This document shows positions 1 through 12,059 of a stretch of DNA of 64,000 bases, one piece after another. The notes beneath the pieces were generated by a model. That model did no database searches. It worked only from the letters and a program-made list of their open reading frames with translations, and was not told the origin of the DNA. How positions within the stretch are numbered: position 1 is the first letter of the stretch; every line of letters starts with the position of its first letter. Source of the DNA: Welwitschia mirabilis (lineage: Eukaryota > Gnetophyta > Gnetopsida > Welwitschiales); NCBI GenBank assembly GCA_051453625.1, contig JBOZIK010000001.1:219409961-219473960 (forward strand). The letters run 5' to 3'. A program made the translations under genes and the position numbers.

Positions 1-420
1 TCTATTATTTTTATTATTTTCATTTTTTCTTGTTACTTTTATTTTTCTCTTCTTTATCATTAATATTAAAAGGATGAAAAATAGAGTCTATAAATTAGTT
101 ATTATTAGGTGTTATTGTTAATTATTATTACCAATTACTAGTAGTTATTTTTACATGAGTATCTTTCATATGTATTGTGTAAGACTAACTAATAAAAATG
201 AATTTTGTATCATTTTTTATCTATTAATGAATATTATATTTTGCATGAACTATGCTTTTAGTTATTTTATGACTCTCTTTAGAAAACTATTATGAATGCT
301 TGATTTGGATAAAGTGATCAATAACATTTTGTGAATTTAAATGAATATTTTATAAGGGATATTTTTCAAATGAATATTTTCAAATAAGTATAGTTTACAA
401 TTAATATCAAATTGGAAGAT
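1..420 (+). other. 3' non-coding tail of an Opie-like copia element
   Basis: AT-rich DNA with no usable reading frame. It ends at 406-420 in a purine-rich tract (TCAAATTGGAAGAT), directly before an LTR that starts TGTTATGTT. A polypurine tract in that position primes plus-strand synthesis, so this should be the end of the interior of an element whose body lies before the window. The inference rests on the LTR match; nothing in 1-400 was recognised by itself. Confidence 0.45.
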
Positions 421-1551
421 TGTTATGTTAAAATTTTACCAAGTTAATGTCAAACTATCATTTTCTGATATAAAAAAATATGTTGTATTTCTTGTAGAAA
501 ATATTAATCCTTTTAGATTAAAAGTAACCAACATTTATCACTAGATCAAAAGCAACTTAATAAGTAATAGAATTTTTAAGGAATTAGCTAGATTCCTAAG
601 GATCAACTAAACTTATATAATAAATTGTCAAATATTTTCATCAAGGAATTGACTAAATATTTGAGGGGTTGACTAGACCTCAGATAAAAATGTTACATCT
701 TTTTTTATAAATGGTCGACTAGACAAAAATGTGATTGACCAAACCTGGACATATGCATTGACTAGATCTTGAATGAAATTGATTAGAATAGGAGATGAAA
801 AGAACATAGATCAACTAGAAGAAGATTGGATTGATCCACTTCAATGATGGCACTAAATGGAGTCAACTGAATATTTTGAGGGGTTAGCCAGTTATGATAA
901 AAACAAAATTTCTTAGTCTTATTTTCTAGTCATTTACCTTTTTTAATCTATTGGAATATTATATTTAATTGTAAAACCATAAAATCTATCTTCTATATAA
1001 ACCACAATCATAAAAATCATTGGCATCCTTGTGTGGTGGATCAAAATAAAAAAGTATATTTTTACTATTAGTTATTTAGTTAATCGGATTGCACTATATG
1101 TACTTAGATTTATGACATCATTTTTAAAAAGTATAGTACTTTCTTTATTTTACTTCAGATCTAGTAGATCCTATGCATTGTGACATACTATTGTCATTAA
1201 AAAGCATATTTATATAAAGGTTAAGACTAAGCCTTTAAAAATCTAACTGTAAAAGGTTACGGGTAAACTTAAGATACCTAGAAAGTAAGTAACAAGAATC
1301 TAAATCAACCTTGAATAGAAGCTGACTGTAAAGAGTGAAGTAGGAGATTTCCTGAACCACTATAAAACATGTGTCCAATAATCTTCATTAGTATTTTCTA
1401 GTTTTAGTTTTTTTAGATTATTTTGTTATTTCATATACTCGATTTTTTAAGTATTTAATATTTTATAAAGATAATTTTTAAATTCATTTTAAAATTGTAT
1501 TTGCCCCTCCTCATACCCCTTCTCCAACCTCTCTAGGTTTCTAGATCCAAT
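421..1551 (+). repeat. LTR of Opie/SIRE-like copia element (plus orientation)
   Basis: This matches, in the opposite orientation, the LTRs at 10247-11609 and 18070-19422. Shared landmarks are the 5' end (TGTTATGTTAAAATTTTACC against TGTTAAGTTATTATTTACC), a run of degenerate GTCGAC/TTGACT motifs at 640-880, and the stretch GAGTGAAGTAGGAGATTTCCTGAACCACTATAA near 1335-1370. The left edge is firm. The right edge (TCTAGATCCAATA, about 1551) is estimated by alignment, because no clear PBS follows. With a polypurine tract on its left this is most likely a 3' LTR. Confidence 0.75.
994..1001 (+). promoter_or_regulatory. TATA box of the LTR
   Basis: TATATAAA lies downstream of the GTCGAC-like motif cluster and upstream of the R/U5-like part, which is the usual place for the LTR promoter. 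Assigned by position and sequence only. Confidence 0.4.
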
Positions 1552-4089
1552 AAAGATAGTCAATGATGATAATAGTAAGATCTCAGAAATCATTATAAAG
1601 TTCTAAAAATAGATAAAATCTAAGAATCATCATAAAAAAGGCATGGTAAAAGAGCTTAAATTAGGAAGAACTTAAGGTAGGAGAAAGGGTGTCATGATAG
1701 AATAATGATAATGCAACAAGTAAAAAGAAGCAATGCTAAGAAAAATTCTTAAATATGCTTGAACGCAAAAGCATTTAAGATTAACAACTAGATTTATGAA
1801 AATTCAAAAGGATGAAAAAAGTATCACCATGAATGAAAGGAACATCATCTATCAAAATGCTAAAATAAAATCAACCCCTATGGATAAAAACCACAAGTGA
1901 AAACAAGAAGATAACAAGAAAACTACTAAATGATCAAGTCCTAAATATTATGATGAAAAAGTATGGAGATAACTTTGAAATAGAAAGTGAAAATACCAAG
2001 AAAAACAAAATGAAAATAGACAACTAAGAATATGAAGAAGATTGTATACTTATTCCATAATCTAATCTAGTAATATCCCTTGGTAGAAATTATAAAATCA
2101 TTTAATTAATGATGCATGACATAATATAAAAATTTTATAAAGTACCACTCAATGAGATATTAATTATAATGATGCCAAGTAAATCTACTATTCTTAATTA
2201 ATAAATGATAAGATTAAAAGCTGCTCAAAAATGGACTTAACTACTTACATCCCAAAAATACATTTGAATCATAAAAAGTTAAATGATCATGTGGGAGTAA
2301 TATATGTTCAATAAATATGGGAAATAAGCAATACCTCTGATAACATCATAAACATTACTGATCCCATAGGCTTAAAGTGATTATTATTATTCTATGATGA
2401 GAGAGTGAAACCACTATTAGATGAGTAAGAACTCACAAAGTATGGCTAACTAACCCTTCAATGGAGTTCCCATAGCTATTGACACTACCAAAAGACTATT
2501 TTAAGAAAATTTATCTCAATATAGTAAAGACATCATGGTGACCATGTTTTTTAGCTTAGATAAAAATGATCATAATTATTATTATTTTTTTAAAAATAAA
2601 TTCTACATGGCAAATTACTCTTAAGGATGAGGATTACATAATAAGATGATAAACAAGGAAGGACACACCCAAGAAACTAAAGACTCACAGCATTAAGAGA
2701 GAACAAAAGAACCAAAATATCTTCCTTTAAAACGAAGTTCATAAAATGTACAAATGCCTTAATATTAGGTAAATCTAATCTTATCACTTTAAAATTTTCA
2801 AGTAAAATATTACTAGTTATGATAACTTTATAAAGTGATACATAAGTCAAGTTAAAGATTTTCAAGTAATAGCATGATGTCAACCAAAGAATCAACTAAG
2901 AAATAATTTAGACAATGATAAGATGACTTTTAAAACAAGTGCTTCTATCATATTCAAGGTTTAATTGGTAGGTGACTCATAGATTTTTTACCCTTATCCA
3001 TTAACTTTCTACATTTCCCCAGTGTTTATATTGAAGATTTTAACTAAGACATTAGAATGTAATTTTTATAAAAGATAAGTACATAACTATTTAGAGGTAA
3101 AGTTATTATGTAAAAGATGCACTCAGGTATTATACAAAATAACTACTTGATTTGGCTCAATAGATGACACATAAAAAGTAAAAACCAATGATAGAAGCAT
3201 ATCAACATAAAATAAGAATAAAATATAAAAGTAATCTTAAAGTATCAGGGAAATAAGTTTTATTTATATTCATCACTTAAATGAAAAAGAAATATTTTTT
3301 CCCAAAGGTTATGGTCCTAGGTATTGTAATTTTTTAGAAAGTAAGGACTAAATAAAATATAAACAAATTAATAAAACATAAAAGTTATACAATCATTCTT
3401 GAATAAAATCAATTGAAGGTAAAGAGAGTAAAAAGATAAAATCTTAATAAAACAAATTTCAGAATCTAAATAAGAGATGAAGAAGTGATAAATTTCATTA
3501 ACAAATAATCTCTTATTAAATCATCATAAATCATGATTATCATTACATAATTCATTTAAGGAACTACTCAAAGAATGGATCCAAGAAATTTTTAAAGGCT
3601 TTTTAGAATGTTTAGTAAGATTAAAAAACTTTCTAACATTCAACTCAAGCTATGGAATTTTATTAAGGAGTTAAGGCTTTTCCTAATTTAGAATTCTGAG
3701 AAATCCTAATCATACCTTTAAAGAGAGTAACCCTTAAAGACACAAGGTAAAGCAAATATGGTAGGAAAGGAATGGATGTTACTTTAAGTATCATAAGGAT
3801 ATTTTAAAAGGAAAAGATTGAGAGTTGTTAGGAATAGACTCTTCAAAATTATGGGTTTTATTAAATACAAGAAAAGGGATATGGCTTTAAGAATTACATG
3901 AATGTTCAACTGGAAGAGATGGAGAAATGTTATCATAATCAAGATCACATGGTAATTTGAAAGCAAAAGTAAAAGGAAGAATGTTATTTGGAGTTGTACA
4001 TGAAAGCACAAGTGGAAGGGATGGAAAGACATGGGTAAAATCTTTAAATTCATTTATTACATTGGAATAAACATGTCTATCCTCTATTA

Positions 4090-4278
4090 AGTTTGGCTAA
4101 ATCTTCATGGATCCTTCATTATGTTTTTTTCCCTTNNNNNNNNNNNNNNNNNNNNNNNNNNNNNNNNNNNNNNNNNNNNNNNNNNNNNNNNNNNNNNNNN
4201 NNNNNNNNNNNNNNNNNNNNNNNNNNNNNNNNNNNAGTTTGGCTAAATCTTCATGGATCCTTCATTATGTTTTTTTCC
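4090..4278. other. assembly gap (4136-4235) with duplicated flanks
   Basis: A 100-N gap is bordered by the same 43 bases on both sides (4090-4132 and 4236-4278, starting AGTTTGGCTAAATC). The two contig ends overlap and were not merged, so the true gap is probably zero or negative and the repeat is not biological. Confidence 0.85.
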
Positions 4279-4506
4279 TTTATTATTGCATTCATTATTA
4301 CTTTCTTGACTTTTTTTTTCTTTCCTTACATTATTTTAAATATATTTTCCTTCTCTTGTTAAGTATTATTCTCATTCTCTAAGTTGTTGGATTCATCAAA
4401 GAGATAACAAATAAAAATATGCTTATCATCTTCTTCCTTATCCTCCTTTGCTTCATTATGTTATTACATATCATTATTTTCTAAATTATTAGATTCACCA
4501 AAAAGA

Positions 4507-5330
4507 TCAAAAAAATGAAATGTGATCATTATCATTAATATGAGTTAAAAAATTTTCATATTCTTCATGAAATAATTCCTCTATTCTGTTTATATTTTCT
4601 ATTAGTAACTGAATGTCAGACATATAATTAAGTATCTCAATAACATTATCTAATAATAAATCATGTTCATTCTTATTGTTGAATAATTGAGCTAAATTAT
4701 CATTGTCCTTCTTTTGCCCATCTCCTAATAAGTGGGATGTTGTAATTTGATTCAAAATCTCATTTTCTATTTTAAAGCAAGAATTGTTGTTATTTATTCC
4801 TAAGTTCTTCTAATTTTTATTAAGGTAACATGTAATATAAAAAGTAGGATAAGTTTGAGAATGTTGTATTGTAAAAGAATCTTGAGATAGTTGACTTTAT
4901 AACATAGTTTATTTAAGGATCCTAGTCATATTTTCTAGGTTCTTACTTTGATTTTCTAAATTTTAATTGATATTTTATTACATATTATTCATTTCTTTGA
5001 TTGATTCATGAAGTGAGTCTATTTCTTTTTCATTATAATTCATAAGAGATAGCTGGGATTTGTTAAAATGATTATACAATGTTTCTTTAAATGAACGAAA
5101 ATCTGTAAATTGTTAAAAATCATCATTGTTATTTCTACATGAAGCCTGAAAAGAAGAGGGGAGGAAATAAAGAGGTTAAAAAGAGAAAGGGACCCAATTC
5201 CTAGTCTCAACATTGTTTAATATTACTTGCTCTCTTTTCACAATAATGTTTTAAAGTAGTCTTTTATTTTAGAAATTTTCAAGTTTATCCTCCTTTTTGT
5301 AAGAATATCTTAAAGACTTCTTTTATCATC
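4507..5330 (-). pseudogene. broken ORF shared by LARD copies, function unknown
   Basis: No family recognised. Read downwards, the segment about 5320-5100 encodes a peptide ending in ...LGPFLFLTSLFPPLFFRLH. The other full copy (58667-58386) has a similarly placed ...GIRPLSLFNPIILPPLLFKLH. Further on, 4755-4507 is open for 82 codons and rich in Asn, Asp, Glu and Ile; its start (...TSHLLGDGQKKDNDNLAQLFNN) parallels ...SHLLGDEQRGDNNNLTQSFNN in the other copy near 57990-57930. Similar peptide text in two diverged copies suggests a formerly translated ORF just after the PBS, where gag normally sits, but no zinc knuckle or other gag motif is visible. Stops and frameshifts separate the segments. Confidence 0.4.
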
Positions 5331-5898
5331 ATTCATATAAATATATGAAAAGGATGGAACAAGAAGATTTAAATATGATAACAAGAAATATAAGTACAAG
5401 TTTAAGATCAAGTTGTTCTCCTTACAATATTTAATCTTTTTATCAGAATTGTTTGAATCCTTAATTCTCATAAAATGTGTAATAATTATCATTTCATTCA
5501 TCATTCAGATGATATGTAAGATGACCAATAGATATATTTTTTAGAAATAAAGGGGAAAAAATAACTATCAAAAAACAAAAATAAAAATAACATTGACAGT
5601 CATTCACTTAGTTATCTAGATGGTAGAGAAGATGACATCAACTTTATTATGCTACTAAAAATAAAAACCCTTATTACATAAGGAAAAACCAAAAAACCCT
5701 AACTATAAACCATTATTAGTAACATTTTCTAGATGGTACAGAGGATGACAAGGCTTATGAATGCTATGAAAATAAAAATTACACAAAATAAACCTATGGA
5801 ATTAAGAGTGAAAATACAACACTATTTGAATAAATGACTTGAAGCAAAATCCAAAGTATCTATCTATTTAGCAATAATCCTTTAGCTCCTTGTAGTCA

Positions 5899-5916
5899 TC
5901 CCTAACAATAGCATCA
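5899..5916 (-). other. primer binding site, tRNA-Asp type (LARD copy 1)
   Basis: The minus strand reads TGATGCTATTGTTAGGGA. Set against the tRNA-Asp complement used by Athila/Tat elements (TGGCGCCGTTGCCGGGGA), the differences are all transitions, as expected from cytosine deamination. Three bases separate it from the LTR edge at 5920. Confidence 0.7.
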
Positions 5917-5919
5917 AAA

Positions 5920-6305
5920 TGTTGCATTGTGTATTTATGTAATTCTTAAGTTCTTAAGCAAATTCTGTAAATCATAAATGCTTGTACAAAAGACAACTTA
6001 GTATAGATGGAAGTTAACCCAAATGTTATAATCCATCAAAGATACAAGGATTAAAGTTAAATAATTAATCTATCAAAGTATTTCTAGTCTTTTTTCCCTT
6101 TAAGTAATTGAAATGAAAATAACACAAAAATATAATGCAAGATAAATGCTAATGTAATGCTAATGAATGAGGTATAAATGAAATAACTCTAAGTAATAGA
6201 TTTAATTAACTACCAATCTAGTGTTACTAAAATTAATCCTTATAATCTAAATTAATTATAAAATACACTTACTTAACCCTAACTAACATAGGCAATAAGG
6301 CACGT
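5920..6305 (-). repeat. partial LTR of LARD copy 1, cut by the Athila insertion
   Basis: Begins TGTTGCATTGTG on the plus strand and aligns with the first ~360 bases of the LTR at 26581-27800 and the first part of 59515-61362. It stops at CACGT, directly before the Athila LTR. The rest of this LTR is not found on the far side of Athila, where a gap intervenes. Confidence 0.7.
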
Positions 6306-7527
6306 TGTTAACATGTAAACATTAATATTTATATCAAGTGTTTTAGGCCAATTTATTATAAACAAAGACATTAATTTAATTATTTTAAATTATTAAATAT
6401 ATCTTCTATTATTTTTAAAATGAAATTTAATATTATGTTTTTCTTCATATTAATTACAGATTCTTAGCTATGTTTTAGAATGCATGATAGAAAAAGAACT
6501 CAATTCTACATAAAACAATAATAACACCTGGAGACGTGAGGTGGTGACACATAAAAAAAGTAATTGAAGACATGTGGTATAGGCATGTGGAGGTGTCATT
6601 GGAGACATATGATAATAGCAATGATTGGTAGAGGAATTTGGCTCCAAAGGCCACACGTTGAACTAATCATGATGAAGACTTTACCAAATTCTACATGATG
6701 AAGACTCCACCAAATGCTACCTAATGACCTCCATCAAATACTAAAAGATAAAATTATATGTACCTAATGCTAAATGATGAAGATTCTACATAATGCTATA
6801 AGCCAAAATTTGTAACCACCCATCACTCCCATCTCCTCCTATAAAAGGACCTTGAATCCTTTATTGTATTCATCTTTACCTTGAAGAAATTAGAGACTTT
6901 GAAGCATTGAATTATAATGGCATTCTAGTGACTGTTTGGGAAGTAAGCTAGTCTTTGAATATTGTTGAAAAGTTCTTTCTACTACTTTCTTTATTTGTTA
7001 TAAAGTTGTGTTTTTTATAATGCAAAAGTTATATTTCTTTGATCTTGATTCATAAGTTATATCATAATTAGGATTCTTAGATAAATTCTTTAGTTATTAA
7101 GTTTAATTTAGTTGTGTGAATTTCTTTTTATCACTTAGTCTTTTAATTTCATAGATCTTAAGTTCTTTATAGGACCTTGCTTTCTATTATTATTTAAGAT
7201 TATAGTATTAGTTGAGTTCATTATTTATCATATGATGGATGAGATTATGTCCCTAAATTTGATGATAGGAATTTTATGGTTTTTATTATTTTGCAGGAAG
7301 GCAATTGAATAACTTTAGAGTGAAGCATTGTGAAGGACAAATCAGTGATAACTTAAAGCTAGTGTGTTTCTTACTCTTTTAAATAAAGTTTAAACTTAAT
7401 TTTAAATTTCATCTATTCTTCTCTTTTATTTCCTTTTTGTAACTTGCATTAAAATTAAAGTTAGTGCAATTCCAGCCAATATCCAATTAGTTTAAAGATG
7501 AGACATTATACTACTAGGTTGACTGTA
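6306..7527 (+). repeat. 5' LTR of the Athila-like element
   Basis: Starts TGTTAACATGTAAAC and pairs along its length with 24247-25383. It contains about three degenerate copies of a unit beginning ATGATGAAGACT at 6665-6800, then the TATA box TATAAAAG at 6840-6847. The right end is taken as ...GACTGTA (an ancestral CA end reading TA), three bases before the PBS. Confidence 0.85.
6840..6847 (+). promoter_or_regulatory. TATA box of the Athila LTR
   Basis: TATAAAAG in context CTCCTCCTATAAAAGGACC, preceded by the ATGATGAAGACT repeat cluster. The same box is kept in the 3' LTR (CTCCCTATAAAAGAACC, near 24776-24788). Confidence 0.6.
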
Positions 7528-7530
7528 TAT

Positions 7531-7548
7531 TGGCATCATTACCAAGGA
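7531..7548 (+). other. primer binding site, tRNA-Asp type (Athila)
   Basis: TGGCATCATTACCAAGGA. Compared with TGGCGCCGTTGCCGGGGA it differs at 6 of 18 positions, all G-to-A or C-to-T. This fixes element orientation and the LTR end. Confidence 0.85.
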
Positions 7549-8640
7549 TAATAGCACAATAGCAGATTAGAGGAATACTAGTTTTTTCCTTTTATAAGCT
7601 TTTAACTTTTTAAGTGGTGGGTACTGGACTTTCTTCTAGCGACACTCAAATTGATCCCTTTTTCCTTTCTTTTGCTTTATGTTTCTTTTCTTTTTCTTTC
7701 TAGTGGCTGATACTGGTTATTCTAGTTTTATATTTATTTTTTTTATTTGTTTATGATTTTCTAACTTGTTTTCTATAGGTCTAACATTTGTTGTAGGTTT
7801 CTTTAGAGAGAAAAAAATTTAAAACTTTAATAAAATTTTTAATTAAACTTTACGAGTTCATTATGTGCTTTTATTTTTTACTACATTTTCTACATTTTAA
7901 GATGCATATAAACATTAAAATTTTCTTAAAAATATTTTATAATTCTTGTAATGATTTAATCATGTTCAATAAATTCATAAATAATTAAAACTATTGAAAT
8001 CTTTTTTCACAATTTTGTGTAATTTTATTTATGTTTATGTTTTATTTTTATTATACCCTCGATACTATAAAAGTTCTGGCTATAATTGACAAATTGGTTT
8101 ATAAAATCTTGGAATCATTTATGACTTGAAATAGCTAAAAATATTTCCTTTTTCTTATTTGAATTTACTTACAACCATTTAGACCTATCTCTTATAGGAT
8201 CTGAACCCATCATAAAATAGGAATATTAACTAGAAACAACATGCACTTGTTTATCGGTGTTAAAAGGATGAGAGAACTTAGAACCCAAAACTGAGCTTGT
8301 TGGGACTCTTAAAGATAAACCTCAACCATACAAAATAATGAAAACAATCAAATTTCCTTACCATAAAATAATTTAAATGATCCACTTGATCCCTTTAATG
8401 GCACCTTATTAAATCAAAAAATGTTCAATAGGTTATAAGCTTATTATTTAATCTAAGAAGTAGCTAAACAGCAAGCTATGTTGTAACTATCACCAATCAA
8501 CCTATGAAACTCCTTCATGATTACCTTTAATCACAAAGCCTAGGGATACCTTTTTGTATCGTACCATTACCTATTAATAAGCTTTCATGATCTAACTCAC
8601 ACCCTATTTTAATGGCCTTGAATTTGAATATTCTTACTTA
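7549..8640 (+). other. untranslated leader of the Athila-like element
   Basis: Between the PBS and the first recognisable gag text. It is T-rich, with runs such as CTTTTTCTTTC near 7690-7745, and I see no reading frame or other feature in it. Confidence 0.4.
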
Positions 8641-9124
8641 CACCTTTAGGAATTTGAATGTGTCTTATCAATCATTTCTTAATATCCCAACATACATGAT
8701 GCACTTAGACTTACTTATTTTCTTTTTACCTAAAGGAAAAGGCAAAATTCTAGTTATACATATTGAAATCATTCTTCATTAAAAATTGGACAAACTTGAT
8801 TAAATACTTTATCTCTAAGTTATTTTCTAGACATAAGATAAATACCCTGAGGAAAGAAATCATGAACTTTCATTTTAAGAATTACAAAACCTTCTTCCAA
8901 ACCTTAAAGAGATATAAATATTTACTATTAAAATGCCCCTAATATTATTTTGAACTAGTTAGGGAGATAAGTTTATTTTATGATGGTTTATCTACAAATA
9001 ATTGCCAACTAGTGAAAATGATAAGCCATGGTAATTTTCTTAACATGTCCCTAAATAAGGTTGGAACTCTTTAGAAAGTGTAGCTAAGAGCAAAAAATTA
9101 TGAGAAACCTATAGAACCTTTAAG

Positions 9125-9432
9125 ATCACATCATTCAATTAGGTTAAATAGTATCTTCAACACTCTAAAAATATTTGAAATAAATAAAAAAAATTGATGA
9201 ACTAATAAGGAAGTTAGAATTATTAACTNNNNNNNNNNNNNNNNNNNNNNNNNNNNNNNNNNNNNNNNNNNNNNNNNNNNNNNNNNNNNNNNNNNNNNNN
9301 NNNNNNNNNNNNNNNNNNNNNNNNNNNNATCACATCATTCAATTAGGTTAAATAGTGTCTTCAACACTCTAAAAATATTTGAAATAAACAAAAAAAATTG
9401 ATGAACTAATAAGGAAGTTAGAATTATTAACT
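9125..9432. other. assembly gap (9229-9328) with allelic duplicated flanks
   Basis: The 104 bases before the gap (9125-9228) are repeated after it (9329-9432) with two substitutions (A/G and T/C). This looks like overlapping contig ends from two haplotypes, or a collapsed repeat, rather than a tandem duplication; the gap is probably artificial. Confidence 0.8.
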
Positions 9433-10241
9433 ACCTTATCCTCAACCTCACCTATGGTTACTAGACCTCAATGCTTAATCTGCCATATTGACACTTATGA
9501 AACTGTTAAATGCCCATCTATTTCTTTATTCTAAAACACTAGTAATGAATAGGTAAATGTAGTAGAACAATGGAAAAATTCCAAAAATAATCCTTACTTA
9601 AACACTTACAATCCTGGTTGGCATTCGATTTTTCTTTAGAAGCAAGACAATACTTCGTACTAAAATTTCTAATCTAAAAATTTATTTTTCTCATCTTCTA
9701 ATTCTTAAACTTCATCTTTAAATCATTAAACCACTTTATCTAACTCATTAGCTGATTTTAAAAAGTTTATGAAAAGATAAAAGAAAATAAATCAAAGACA
9801 AGAATAAACAAATTAAAGACAAGAACAAGAAAATTAAAGAGAAGAATAAATAAATCAAATGTTTAAATAGATCTTAAATCAAATTCAAAAAAATACTAAC
9901 TACATTCTTTCATCAATCAAAGATAAATAGGGAAACTTCTCATAAGCACCTAACTAAACCTAAAAGAAATTATATTCATAAAAAATGTAGAACATCTAAA
10001 AGAGATCAAGTTTATACATCTTAGAATGTGAAAATCTACCTATAAAAAATAAGGATAAACAAAACCTCATAGAAAATAAGGAAAAGGATAAGAGTGAAGA
10101 CCCATTATATATTTATAAATAACCACTGCCATTTCCCTAATAGCTTAGAAAGGAAAATATAATGAAAAGCAAGTAGAGGCCTTATAAATTTTCAATGAAA
10201 TTGAAATAAACATTTTCCTTCTCGAATCCATATGATAGGTC

Positions 10242-10246
10242 CCTTC
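10242..10246. repeat. target site duplication (left) of the Opie-like element
   Basis: CCTTC, identical to 19423-19427 on the far side of the element. Five bases is the usual copia integrase stagger. Confidence 0.9.
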
Positions 10247-11609
10247 CATAGGATTGAGAATCCTAGAGATAAGGGTGAATAGGATTCTAAAAATTTAATT
10301 AAATAAATTCATAATATTAACTTTTCTTGAAATAAACACTAAGAACGTATGCAAGAAAACTAAAATTATTCTGAAAAAATACATGATAGAAAGCATAGAA
10401 ATACTAATTAGCAACAAAAAAGATTTATAGTGGTTTGAGAAACTCTCTACTTCACTCTGGATGATTAGTTTCTATTTAAGCCTGATCTTGATCTTTGTTA
10501 ATCTCTTTCTAGGTATTCCATGTTTACCTATAACCTTTATAGATGGAATTTTCTAAGGCTCAATCTCAACCTTTTATAAGAAATTAAAGTGATGATTATG
10601 ATGTGCTAAAATGCATAGGTTTCACCTGATCTTTTGGCTTAAGGATAGCATTTATGCACTTGTTAAGAATATGGTATAATATAAAAGCATAGAGTGTAAT
10701 ATACTTGACTAACTATGCAATGATGACAATAGTTCTTAATTCATCTTTGGTTAGGTATGAGAGGCTAATTAGTACAATCAATTGTTTCAAAAAGATTCAA
10801 AAGTGGTACAGTGATTTTTAGCTCTGGCTAATATATAGTAAAAGACTTTTAAGATTTTTATAGGTAAAAATATCCTTTAATGAACATAAAATAGACATAT
10901 AATGATTAAAAAAATTCATTTTTCATCATGACTGATTAACCCCTTAAAAGTATGATTGACCCCATCTAGTGTCGTCACTTAAATCAATTACCCTTAGGCT
11001 CTTTCGGTTGATCCTTGTTTCTTATGGCTCTGTGTTCAATCAACCACTTAGGATCTAGTCAACCACTTATCTAGTCACCTATATATTTATCTAGTCACTC
11101 CTTTGGTCAAGAAAAATCCAACATAGTTTTTTTACCTAGGTCTAGTTAATCTCATAAAAGTCTAGTCGACTCCTTACTAACAAAAGGATGAATGTGACTC
11201 TAGGTCTAGTCGATCCCTCAGAAATCAAGTTGATCCCTTGATAATTATCTAAAAAGTATAAGAGGCATAGTGCTTAGATCGAGTTAATCCCTTAGGTATT
11301 TGGTCGATCCCTTAACAATTGACTAAGAAGTACTGATGCTTAGATATACAAGTTTAGTTAACCCCTCATGTGTCTGGTTGATCCATCTGAATTCAGATAA
11401 TTTTTTATTCACTTTAGGTGTAGTTTATCCATTATAAGTTATGTTAATCCCTCAGGAGTGTACAAAATATTGACAGGTTTAGGATGAAAATGTGACAAAT
11501 TATTTCATCTTTTAACCTATAATGATTAGTATTTTTTACACAAGATACAACACGTTTTGGTACATAGAAAACATTAGTTTAACATTAATTGGCAAATAAT
11601 AACTCAACA
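10247..11609 (-). repeat. 3' LTR of the Opie-like element
   Basis: Pairs end to end with 18070-19422. The plus strand begins CATAGGATT (partner TGTAGGATT) and ends ...AATAACTCAACA (partner ...AATAACTTAACA). The U3 part (10930-11460) carries many degenerate GTCGAC-type motifs (GTCGAC, GTCGAT, GTTGAT, GTTAAC), often followed by CCC(T/C)T. A TATA-like stretch on the minus strand lies near 10829-10838. Confidence 0.9.
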
Positions 11610-11623
11610 ATCATCCTCTTTGA
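11610..11623 (-). other. polypurine tract of the Opie-like element
   Basis: The minus strand reads TCAAAGAGGATGAT directly before the LTR start TGTTGAG. It resembles a decayed AAAGGGGGAGAT-type plant copia polypurine tract. Confidence 0.7.
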
Positions 11624-12059
11624 CATTGATGAAAAACTTTATCTTAGTTGAAAATATTTAATTTGGAGAAACTTCCCCTCGTTAAATGCCTATTAACTTT
11701 GGTAAAAGATATTAAACATTTTATATTAAATAGGACATTTTAAAAAGTTTCTAACTTATGCTATAATTAAAAAAATTTGTAATGAAATTTTTAAAACATG
11801 AAAGTGCTACAATATATGTGATAAATAACATTTTGATCATGAATTATTTTAATAATCAGAAGATATATCAGAAATTATAGTTCATAAAAACTAAGTGTAT
11901 TTCTATTACTAAAAGATAAAATTATATCAAAAAGTACTTATCAATAATAGTTACAATTGAAAGTAATAAAAACAACTAACTAATTCTTCCCATTTTAACA
12001 TTAATGATAAAGGAGAGAAGAAACACAAGTAGAAAAATTTTAGAAATATAAGTAGAAAA

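Larger units (their letters stand above)
1552..6305 (-). mobile_element. LARD-like non-autonomous LTR retrotransposon, copy 1 (interrupted)
   Basis: Read on the minus strand this holds a partial 5' LTR (6305-5920), a tRNA-Asp-like PBS (5916-5899) and an interior running down to roughly 1900. The interior is colinear with the element at 52329-61362: 2240-2470 matches 54440-54640, 2400-3700 matches both 54580-55870 and 56063-57200, 4507-4755 matches the block around 57740-58000, and 5150-5330 matches 58470-58660. No protease, reverse transcriptase or integrase is visible, hence the non-autonomous call. The 3' LTR is absent; an Opie-like LTR lies where it would be expected. 1552-1900 is assigned only by continuity. 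Confidence 0.65.
8641..10246 (+). pseudogene. gag remnant of the Athila-like element
   Basis: Gag builds the virus-like particle. From about 8700 the plus strand gives a broken gag core: ...LTYFLFTLKEKAKF, ...NWTNLIKYFISKLF, then ...LRKEIMNFHFKN and ...LVREISLFYDGLS. These correspond in order to the Athila gag segments for the FSL..KA..WL stretch, the W..L...F..K.F stretch, the R.EI..F.Q stretch and the F..GL stretch. Stops and frameshifts are frequent. The 3' part (9450-10246) runs on towards the protease. Just before 10246 it reads ...VP, and the next codons of the same conserved motif (SYAKFLE) appear at 19427 beyond the inserted copia element. A 100-N gap with duplicated flanks lies inside (9229-9328). 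Confidence 0.7.

Noticed and set aside
3784-4053. 89-codon minus-strand frame with a hydrophobic, Leu/Phe-rich product
   Set aside because: Lies in the LARD interior. The matching segment of the other copy (57290-57560) shows no equivalent frame, so it is probably chance in AT-rich DNA.
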